NCBI GenBank assembly: GCA_003242275.1
Contig: QGUX01000099.1
Coordinates: 1 to 11,166 of the forward strand
From: Pseudomonadota bacterium
GTDB taxonomy: Bacteria; Pseudomonadota; Gammaproteobacteria; Steroidobacterales; Steroidobacteraceae
DNA length: 11,166 nt
Direction of reading: 5' to 3'
The stretch's first letter is position 1; every line of letters begins with the position of its first letter. Of this stretch, positions 1-4,513 are shown in pieces. The translations under genes were made by a program, and so were the position numbers. The notes below the pieces were generated by a model. That model was not told the origin of the DNA. It did no database searches and was given only the letters and a program-made list of their open reading frames with translations.

Positions 1-251
1 ATGCCACCAGCCTGCAGGTCACCGTGGCGGTGCTGGCCGGCATCATCTGGGCCATCGAGAACCCGGACCGCGGCCTGGTCGAGGCCGACGAGCTCGACCA
101 CAAGCGCATGCTGGAGATCTGCCGCCCCTACCTGGGCACGGTCACAGGCGCCTACACCGACTGGTCGCCGCTGTCCGACCGCGAGCGGCTGTTCCCCGAG
201 GACCTCGACCTGTCCGATCCCTGGCAGTTCAAGAACGTGCGCGTGCTGTAG
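1..251 (+). CDS. hss: Homospermidine synthase, C-terminal fragment (5' end outside window)
   Basis: This is the last 82 residues of a homospermidine synthase, read from base 3 in an open frame that enters from the left edge. The family makes sym-homospermidine from two putrescines, or from putrescine and spermidine, in an NAD-dependent cytosolic reaction. The visible part carries family-typical C-terminal blocks: ATSLQVTVAVLAGIIWAIENP, then GLVEADELD, PYLGTVTGAYTDW, and the ending LFPEDLDLSDPWQFKNVRVL before a TAG stop. The ATG at base 1 is in another frame and is not a start. The full-length bacterial enzyme is about 470-480 residues, so most of the gene, including the NAD-binding domain, lies to the left. 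It converges with greB across a 14-bp gap. The family call is firm; activity cannot be judged from the fragment. Confidence 0.9.
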   Translation, partial: ATSLQVTVAVLAGIIWAIENPDRGLVEADELDHKRMLEICRPYLGTVTGAYTDWSPLSDRERLFPEDLDLSDPWQFKNVRVL

Positions 252-260
252 CGCGCACGT
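235..260. terminator. Perfect inverted repeat between convergent hss and greB (candidate bidirectional terminator)
   Basis: ACGTGCGCG at 235-243 is the exact reverse complement of CGCGCACGT at 252-260. The loop is 8 nt and contains the hss stop codon. A 9-bp GC-rich hairpin at the meeting point of two convergent genes fits a shared terminator. Neither side has a run of T (CCCTCTC follows on plus, TCTTGAAC on minus), so it is not a classic intrinsic terminator. It may instead stall polymerase or protect the 3' ends. Confidence 0.45.
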
Positions 261-265
261 CCCTC

Positions 266-766
266 TCAGGCCTCGTACTCGATCGCGGTGATCACGTAGC
301 GGGTCTCGCCGCCCGCCGCGTGCACCGTCACTTCCGCGTCCAGCGGCTTGCCCAGCAGCGCGCGCGCCAGCGGCGCGTCCATGCTGATGTAGCCCTCGGC
401 CATGTCGAACTCGTCGGGACCGACGATGCGGTAGCGCACCTCGGTGCCGTCCTCGCGCTCCAGCGTCACCCAGGCGCCGAAGAACACCCGGTTCCTGTCC
501 GAGGGCGGCTGGTCGACCACCACCATGCCCTCCAGGCGCTTGCGCAGGTGCCTGACGCGGGCATCGATCTCGCGCAGGCGCTTCTTGCCGTAGGTGTATT
601 CGGCGTTCTCCGAACGGTCGCCCAGCGCGGCGGCCGCGGCCACCGCCTCGGTGACCTGCGGGCGCTCCACGCGCCAGAGCTGGTTCAGTTCGGCCTGCAG
701 CCGCGCATGGCCGGCCGGGGTGATGTAGCGGGAGGCGGGTTTGGAAGGAGGACGGTAACGACTCAT
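266..766 (-). CDS. greB: Transcription elongation factor GreB
   Basis: The product is a 166-residue GreB. It enters the RNA polymerase secondary channel and stimulates cleavage of backtracked RNA. The N-terminal coiled-coil hairpin (about residues 12-82) contains the GreB signature GDRSENAEYTYGKKRLREID; D50 and E53 are the acidic tip residues equivalent to the Mg2+-coordinating pair of Gre factors. The C-terminal FKBP-like domain (about 88-166) includes VFFGAWV, FRIVG-like YRIVGPDEFD, and YISMDAPLARALLGK. GreB is favoured over GreA by the KKRLREID...KRLE helix and the FFGAWV strand. The frame stays open upstream to 856, but MSRYRPPSKP at 766 matches the usual GreB beginning, is preceded by AAGAG, and gives a length near that of E. 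coli GreB (158). The gene diverges from the 64-residue gene at 846. Confidence 0.95.
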   Translation of the reverse strand: MSRYRPPSKPASRYITPAGHARLQAELNQLWRVERPQVTEAVAAAAALGDRSENAEYTYGKKRLREIDARVRHLRKRLEGMVVVDQPPSDRNRVFFGAWVTLEREDGTEVRYRIVGPDEFDMAEGYISMDAPLARALLGKPLDAEVTVHAAGGETRYVITAIEYEA

Positions 767-769
767 CTC

Positions 770-786
770 TTGCAGCAGTTGCAGCA
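770..786. repeat. Short tandem repeat in the greB leader
   Basis: TTGCAGCA occurs twice (770-777 and 779-786), separated by one G, just upstream of the greB ATG. On the greB strand this reads as two TGCTGCAA units, and the nearer copy forms part of the AAGAG sequence that would serve as ribosome binding site. It may be a small duplication with no function. Confidence 0.4.
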
Positions 787-801
787 ATCCCGATCTGTGG
801 A

Positions 802-818
802 CGGGCGCACAGCGCCCG
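802..818. promoter_or_regulatory. Perfect palindrome in the divergent greB / 64-residue-gene intergenic region
   Basis: CGGGCGC (802-808) and GCGCCCG (812-818) are exact reverse complements around ACA. The 17-bp element sits inside the 79-bp gap between two divergent genes, where an operator could act on both. Such GC-only palindromes also arise by chance in GC-rich DNA, and no regulator is recognisable here. Its role is inference. Confidence 0.25.
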
Positions 819-832
819 CCCGGCGCGGGGCA

Positions 833-838
833 TAGCCT
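833..838 (+). promoter_or_regulatory. Weak -10-like hexamer 7 nt before the 64-residue gene
   Basis: TAGCCT lies 7 nt before the ATG at 846, and there is no Shine-Dalgarno sequence in the leader. It fits a TAnnnT pattern but matches TATAAT at only three positions, so it is the weakest of five similarly placed hexamers in this window. If used, transcription would begin at or next to the start codon. Confidence 0.25.
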
Positions 839-845
839 ACTTTCC

Positions 846-1040
846 ATGCCCCGCAAGTACTACGCGCATTTCGTGACCGACGGCCTGCTGGCCGCCCCCG
901 ACGAGTACCGCGGCGTGGTCGAGCTGCGCTCGCCGCTGCGCCCGCAGCGCGAGGCCGCCGACCTGCGCGCGCTGCTGGCGCGCAACCTCGACCTGCCGGC
1001 CGAGCAGATCCGCATCCTGAACTGGGCCACGCTGCACTGA
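846..1040 (+). CDS. Hypothetical protein, 64 residues
   Basis: This small soluble protein (MPRKYYAHFVTDGLLAAPDE..., ending RILNWATLH) was not matched to a named family. It has no signal peptide, membrane segment or metal-binding cysteines. The sequence suggests a compact alpha/beta fold: a strand-like KYYAHFV start, a strand EYRGVVELRS, a helix through REAADLRALLARNLDL, and a final strand QIRILNWATL. The frame is clean, shows the same strong G/C third-position bias as its neighbours, and sits between greB and a stable hairpin with no competing gene, which supports it as real. No ribosome binding site is seen; a -10-like TAGCCT lies 7 nt before the ATG. It diverges from greB, but nothing in the protein points to transcription. 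Function unknown. Confidence 0.7.
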   Translation: MPRKYYAHFVTDGLLAAPDEYRGVVELRSPLRPQREAADLRALLARNLDLPAEQIRILNWATLH

Positions 1041-1047
1041 AGCGGCC

Positions 1048-1070
1048 TGCACGGACCGGCCGTCCGTGCA
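1048..1070 (+). terminator. Candidate terminator hairpin after the 64-residue gene
   Basis: TGCACGGAC (1048-1056) pairs perfectly with GTCCGTGCA (1062-1070) around a 5-nt CGGCC loop, starting 7 nt after the stop codon at 1040. The following ACAATTCCCTCTT is pyrimidine-rich but is not a T run. The position fits a terminator separating this gene from lemA. Confidence 0.5.
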
Positions 1071-1085
1071 ACAATTCCCTCTTGC

Positions 1086-1104
1086 AGGACGCCCCGGGCG
1101 TCCT
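1086..1104 (+). promoter_or_regulatory. Second perfect hairpin, upstream of lemA
   Basis: AGGACGCC (1086-1093) and GGCGTCCT (1097-1104) form an 8-bp stem with a CCG loop, 15 bases after the preceding hairpin and 35 bases before the lemA start. It could be part of a double terminator, an operator, or a structured 5' leader of lemA. A TTGCAG at 1082-1087 could be a -35, but no -10 at the expected distance supports a promoter here. Confidence 0.3.
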
Positions 1105-1125
1105 CACATCGTGCTGGTCCAAGGC

Positions 1126-1134
1126 AGGAGGAGG
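1126..1134 (+). promoter_or_regulatory. Strong ribosome binding site of lemA
   Basis: AGGAGGAGG ends 5 nt before the ATG at 1140. It is the only near-consensus Shine-Dalgarno sequence in the window and fixes the lemA start. It contrasts with several other genes here whose start codons have no such sequence. Confidence 0.85.
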
Positions 1135-1139
1135 CCGGT

Positions 1140-1727
1140 ATGCGCGGGTTCAAGTTTGCCCTGTTGGCGTCCGTGGTGCTGCTGTCGGGCTGCGGCTACA
1201 ACAAGCTGCAGCAGCAGGACGAGGCGGTGAACGCGGCCTGGTCCGAGGTGCTGTCGCAGTACCAGCGCCGCGCCGACCTGATCCCCAACCTGGTCGAGAC
1301 GGTGAAGGGCTATGCCGAGCACGAGGAGTCCGTGCTGACCGGCGTCACCGAGGCCCGCGCGCGCACCGGCTCCATCCAGCTCACGCCCGAGATGCTCGAG
1401 GACCCGGAGGCCATGCGCCGCTTCCAGGCAGCGCAGGGCGAGCTGACCCAGGCGCTGCGGAGCCTGTTCGCCGTGGCCGAGAACTATCCCGACCTCAAGG
1501 CCAACGAGAACTTCCGCGACCTGCAGGCGCAACTGGAGGGCACGGAGAACCGCATCACCGTGGCGCGCCAGCGCTACATCCAGGCCGTGCAGGCCTACAA
1601 CACCACGGTGCGCTCCTTCCCCAGCAACCTGACCGCGATGGTGTTCGGCCACAAGGTGAAGCAGAACTTCACCGTGGAGAACGAAGCCGTGATCAGCACG
1701 CCACCGCGGGTCGACTTCGGCAACTGA
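1140..1727 (+). CDS. lemA: LemA family lipoprotein
   Basis: This 195-residue LemA-family protein has a basic N-terminus, a hydrophobic stretch, and the lipobox LSGC with C18 as the lipidation site, so it should be anchored to a membrane on the periplasmic side. The mature part is the all-helical LemA fold: NAAWSEVLSQYQRRADLIPNL (about 31-51) is the family signature, followed by VKGYAEHE, long charged helices, RITVARQRYIQAVQAYN, and the conserved closing region with FPSNLTAMVFG and a terminal KVKQNFTVENEA. LemA is common next to TPM-domain genes, as here, with the next ATG 4 nt after the stop; the molecular role of the family is poorly defined. The strong ribosome binding site fixes the start. 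Length is normal for the family. Confidence 0.95.
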   Translation: MRGFKFALLASVVLLSGCGYNKLQQQDEAVNAAWSEVLSQYQRRADLIPNLVETVKGYAEHEESVLTGVTEARARTGSIQLTPEMLEDPEAMRRFQAAQGELTQALRSLFAVAENYPDLKANENFRDLQAQLEGTENRITVARQRYIQAVQAYNTTVRSFPSNLTAMVFGHKVKQNFTVENEAVISTPPRVDFGN

Positions 1728-1731
1728 CGCC

Positions 1732-2622
1732 ATGCTGCGCGCGCTGCTCGCGGCATTCCTGCTGGCCGGCTTCCTGGCGCCCGCGGCGGCGCAGGAGCTG
1801 CAGCCGGTGCCCGAGCTCACCGCGCGCGTCACCGACCTCACCGGCACGCTGACGGCGGGCCAGCAGGCCGAGCTGGAGCAGAGGCTGGCCGCGTTCGAGC
1901 AGCGCAAGGGCGCGCAGGTCGCCGTGCTCATCGTCGCCACTACGCGGCCGGAGACCATCGAGCAGTACTCGATCCGCGTGGTCGATGCCTGGCGGCTGGG
2001 CCGGGAGTCGGTGGACGACGGCGTGCTGCTGCTGGTGGCGCTGGAGGACCGCACGCTGCGCATCGAGGTGGGCTACGGCCTGGAGGGCGTGCTGCCCGAT
2101 GCCGTCGCCCGCCGCATCATCGACGAGACCATCAAGCCACTGTTCCAGCAGCGCGACATCTTCGGCGGCATCAGCGCGGGCCTGTCGCGCATCATGCAGG
2201 TGGTGGACGGCGAACCACTGCCTCCGCCGGACCGGCAGTGGCGCCGTCCGGCCGACCGCATTGGCGGGCTGTTGCCGGTCCTCTTCTTTGGCGTGATCGT
2301 GGTCGGCGGCATCCTGCGCGCACTGCTCGGGCGCACGCTGGGCGCACTGGCCACGGGCGGCGCCACCGGCGGCGTGGTTTGGCTGGCCTCCAGGATGCTC
2401 GGCCTCTCCATCGGCGCCGGCGTGATGGCCTTCGTGTTCGCGCTGCTGATGGGACTGGGCCGCGGCATGCGCGGCGGCGGGTACGGAGGCATGGGCGGCT
2501 GGCCGGGCGGCCTCGGCGGACTGGGAGGAGGCATCGGCCGCGTCGGCGGCCTGGGCCGCGGCGGTGGCTTCGGCGGCCTGGGCGGCGGTTTCGGCGGCGG
2601 CGGCGCCTCGGGCCGGTGGTGA
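1732..2622 (+). CDS. TPM-domain exported protein with glycine-rich tail (YgcG-like)
   Basis: The protein has 296 residues. Residues 1-20 form a signal peptide with a likely cut after AAA (before QELQPVPELT). The TPM domain (about 28-160) shows LTAGQQAELEQRLAAFEQRKGAQV, the strand VAVLIVATT, the conserved WRLGRESVDDGVLLLVALED, and IEVGYGLEGVLPDAVARRII. A linker leads to hydrophobic segments at about 179-200 and 222-244, then a glycine-rich tail (about 246-296) ending GGGGASGRW. The family's G/W tail is well known, but its function is not. The TPM fold has been linked to phosphatase activity and to photosystem II repair in plants, which does not transfer directly. The start lies 4 nt after lemA, so the two are surely cotranscribed. 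The TPM domain should be outside the cytoplasm. Function in bacteria is probably envelope maintenance. Confidence 0.92.
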   Translation: MLRALLAAFLLAGFLAPAAAQELQPVPELTARVTDLTGTLTAGQQAELEQRLAAFEQRKGAQVAVLIVATTRPETIEQYSIRVVDAWRLGRESVDDGVLLLVALEDRTLRIEVGYGLEGVLPDAVARRIIDETIKPLFQQRDIFGGISAGLSRIMQVVDGEPLPPPDRQWRRPADRIGGLLPVLFFGVIVVGGILRALLGRTLGALATGGATGGVVWLASRMLGLSIGAGVMAFVFALLMGLGRGMRGGGYGGMGGWPGGLGGLGGGIGRVGGLGRGGGFGGLGGGFGGGGASGRW

Positions 2623-2624
2623 AG

Positions 2625-3113
2625 ATGCGCGTCCTGCAGCACCTGTTCACGCCCTTCTGGCTGCTGAAGCTGCGCTATCCGCCGACGGTGCTGCAGCAGA
2701 TCGAGCAGCGCATCGCCGCGCTGGAGGCCCGCCATCCGGGCGAGCTGCGCTTCGTGGCCGAGCATGCCCTGGATCTCGCCGACCTCATCGCCGGCGTCAC
2801 GCCGCGCGAACGGGCGCTCGAGGTGTTCAGCCAGCTGCGCATCTGGGACACCGAGCGCAACAACGGCGTGCTGATCTACGTGCTGCATGCCGAGCACGCG
2901 GTGGAGATCGTGGCCGACCGGGGACTGGCGCGTGTGGTGCCGCAGGCGGAGTGGGACGCCATCTGCCGCATGGTGGAGCAGCGCTTCCGTGCCGGGCAGC
3001 ATGCGGAAGGGGCGCTGGCGGCCATCGACGCGGTGGCGAGGCTGCTCGACCAGCATTTCCCTGATGCCCGGCCCGATACCAACGAGCTGCCCGACCAGCC
3101 GCTGCTGTTGTAG
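2625..3113 (+). CDS. Second TPM-domain protein, no signal peptide
   Basis: The product is 162 residues (MRVLQHLFTPFWLLKLRYPP...). The TPM-like part covers about 23-147: a helix TVLQQIEQRIAALEARHPG, a strand LRFVAEHALD, then FSQLRIWDTERNNGVLIYVL, VEIVADRGLARVVPQAEWD, and a closing helix with AIDAVARLLDQHFP. The D-T-E-R-N-N-G-V-L motif equals the S-V-D-D-G-V-L block of the preceding gene. There is no signal peptide or clear membrane segment; the N-terminal FWLLK patch is too short. The frame is open far upstream inside the previous gene, but family homology begins near ATG 2625, 2 nt after that gene's stop; GTG 2619, overlapping the stop, is an alternative. It is the third gene of the lemA operon. 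Location is uncertain: cytoplasmic, or held at the membrane by partners. Confidence 0.88.
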   Translation: MRVLQHLFTPFWLLKLRYPPTVLQQIEQRIAALEARHPGELRFVAEHALDLADLIAGVTPRERALEVFSQLRIWDTERNNGVLIYVLHAEHAVEIVADRGLARVVPQAEWDAICRMVEQRFRAGQHAEGALAAIDAVARLLDQHFPDARPDTNELPDQPLLL

Positions 3114-3146
3114 GACGGCGACCGTGGGCGGTCCCGGCCGGAGCCG

Positions 3147-3155
3147 TGCCATAAT
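3147..3155 (+). promoter_or_regulatory. Extended -10 promoter of the L,D-transpeptidase gene
   Basis: TGCCATAAT is a good extended -10 element: TGn followed by CATAAT, five of six matches to consensus. It ends 7 nt before the ATG at 3163, which would place the transcript start at or next to the start codon. There is no convincing -35, which extended -10 promoters can do without, and no Shine-Dalgarno sequence. It would give this gene its own promoter, independent of the lemA operon. Confidence 0.5.
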
Positions 3156-3162
3156 CCGGGCC

Positions 3163-4350
3163 ATGAGCCCGATCCGCCTGCCGAACCTGATCGTCGCGGC
3201 TGCCCTGGGCGCCGTGCTCGCGGCCTGCTCGCTGTCACCCCTCAAGGACGAGGCGGCCCCTGAGCCGGTGGAGCCGGTCGAGCCCGAGATCATCCTCGGC
3301 GAACCCCTCGCCACCCACCGCTTCGAGATCGATCCCGAGACCGACGTGGTCGGCCAGGTGCAGGTGGTGATCATCGGCGAGCACGACACGCTCTCCGACG
3401 TGGCGCGCCGCTTCAACGTCGGCTACGACGAGATCGTGCGCGCCAACCCGGGCGTCGACCCCTGGCTGCCGGGGGTGGGACGCGAGGTGGTGGTGCCCAC
3501 CCAGTTCGTGCTGCCGGCCGCGGAGCGCAAGGGCATCGTGGTGAACCTCGCCGCGATGCGGCTGTTCTACTTCCCCACGCCGAAGAAGGGCGAGCCGCAG
3601 GTGGTCTACACGCACCCGATCGGCATCGGCAAGGTCGGCTGGTCCACGCCGGAGGGCACCACCAAGGTCACCGGCAAGGAGAAGGACCCGGTGTGGCGTC
3701 CCACCGCCTCCATCCGCGAGGAACATCGCAAGAACGGCGACCCGCTGCCGGCCGTGGTGCCGCCGGGCCCGGACAATCCGCTGGGCAAGTACAAGCTGAC
3801 GCTTGGTTGGCCCACCTACCTGATCCACGGCACCAACAAGCCCTATGGCGTGGGCATGCGCACCAGCCATGGCTGCATCCGCATGTATCCCGAGGACATC
3901 GAGGTGCTGTTCGGCATGGTGGCCAAGGGCACGCCGGTGACGGTGGTGAACCAGCCCTACCTGTTCGGCTGGCACGAGGGCGAGCTGGTGCTGCAGGCCT
4001 ACGACGTGCTCGAGGACGACAAGCGCGACTGGGCGAAGTCGCGGCCGAAGCTGCTGCAGAAGACCTTCAGCAAGCGCCTGCAGAAGCTGGTGGACGAGCG
4101 CGGCGAGAAGATCGACTGGGCGCGCGTGGACGAGATCGCCAATGCGCCGCGCGGCCTCGCCGTGTCGGTGACGGATCCCGGGCACACCGTGGACACCCTG
4201 GTCGCCGCGGCTCCCCGGGTGGAGAACCGCGTACCCGACGGCGCCAACTGGGATGGCGCGGATGATCCGGCGCGCCTGGCCGAGGCGGAGGCGCGCAAGT
4301 CCGGCGAGTCTTCCACAGTCGCAGAACAGCGACAGGTGCCGCGCAGTTGA
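3163..4350 (+). CDS. LysM and L,D-transpeptidase (YkuD) domain lipoprotein
   Basis: This 395-residue lipoprotein is of the ErfK/YbiS/YcfS/YnhG type. Residues 1-22 form a lipoprotein signal with lipobox LAAC (C22), followed by a proline/glutamate-rich spacer. A LysM peptidoglycan-binding domain lies at about 66-112 (GEHDTLSDVARRFNVGYDEI, then a closing VVVPTQF). The catalytic domain covers about 123-255 and contains H222 in LIHGTNKPYGVG and the active-site SHGCIRM with H236 and C238. Such enzymes make 3-3 peptidoglycan cross-links or attach outer-membrane lipoprotein to the wall; which reaction applies cannot be read here. A charged C-terminal extension (about 260-395) is predicted helical, then disordered. 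The frame is open far upstream, but the lipoprotein signal at 3163 fixes the start. Confidence 0.94.
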   Translation: MSPIRLPNLIVAAALGAVLAACSLSPLKDEAAPEPVEPVEPEIILGEPLATHRFEIDPETDVVGQVQVVIIGEHDTLSDVARRFNVGYDEIVRANPGVDPWLPGVGREVVVPTQFVLPAAERKGIVVNLAAMRLFYFPTPKKGEPQVVYTHPIGIGKVGWSTPEGTTKVTGKEKDPVWRPTASIREEHRKNGDPLPAVVPPGPDNPLGKYKLTLGWPTYLIHGTNKPYGVGMRTSHGCIRMYPEDIEVLFGMVAKGTPVTVVNQPYLFGWHEGELVLQAYDVLEDDKRDWAKSRPKLLQKTFSKRLQKLVDERGEKIDWARVDEIANAPRGLAVSVTDPGHTVDTLVAAAPRVENRVPDGANWDGADDPARLAEAEARKSGESSTVAEQRQVPRS

Positions 4351-4352
4351 GC

Positions 4353-4358
4353 TATGCT
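4353..4358 (+). promoter_or_regulatory. -10-like hexamer before the 48-residue gene
   Basis: TATGCT ends 8 nt before the ATG at 4367. A GCGACA at 4329-4334, 18 bp upstream, is a partial -35 match. No ribosome binding site lies between the hexamer and the ATG. If used, transcription would start within one or two bases of the start codon and would also cover the sheath-like gene. Confidence 0.4.
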
Positions 4359-4366
4359 TTGCCGTC

Positions 4367-4513
4367 ATGGCAAAGCTGTCGGAATGGATGCGGATCATGC
4401 TCGGCGAGATCGCCCGCAAGCAGGAAGAGGCGCGTGCGGCCGAGGCGGAAAGAAAGCTTCGTGAGGCAGCGGCGCGCGAGCAGCAGTCCGCGGTGAGGTC
4501 AGCGGCGCGGTGA
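4367..4513 (+). CDS. Small charged helical protein, 48 residues
   Basis: The protein starts MAKLSEWMRIMLGEIARKQEE and continues as a highly charged Ala/Glu/Arg/Lys helix to AVRSAAR. An amphipathic N-terminal segment (W7, M8, I10, M11, L12) followed by a single charged helix suggests a short coiled coil or peripheral membrane helix. No known family is recognised. The frame is open upstream to about 4253, but that part overlaps the transpeptidase gene and the ATG at 4367 gives a sensible protein. It begins 16 nt after the transpeptidase stop, and its TGA overlaps the GTG of the sheath-like gene (GTGA), the arrangement expected for translational coupling. A role with the sheath-like protein is inferred only from this overlap. 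High Ala/Glu/Arg content is easy to obtain in GC-rich DNA, so the gene call itself is moderate. Confidence 0.65.
   Translation: MAKLSEWMRIMLGEIARKQEEARAAEAERKLREAAAREQQSAVRSAAR

Noticed and set aside
1..291. ORF starting at the ATG of base 1
   Set aside because: It is out of frame with the homospermidine synthase reading, gives an arginine/serine-rich nonsense protein, and runs into greB.
1082..1110. sigma-70 promoter for lemA using TTGCAG as -35
   Set aside because: The hexamer at the expected -10 distance (CACATC) does not resemble TATAAT.
2463..2610. Apparent tandem repeat DNA (GGCGGC-rich)
   Set aside because: It is the codon-level result of the glycine-rich tail of the TPM protein, a normal family feature, not an independent repeat element.
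3120..3133. Small hairpin GACCG-TGGG-CGGTC after the second TPM gene
   Set aside because: Only a 5-bp stem without a T run; too weak to call a terminator, though its place 6 nt after the stop is suggestive.
3235..4419. Antisense ORF opposite the L,D-transpeptidase gene
   Set aside because: Low-complexity His/Arg/Val/Leu shadow translation with no recognisable domain; the plus strand carries an intact SHGC enzyme.
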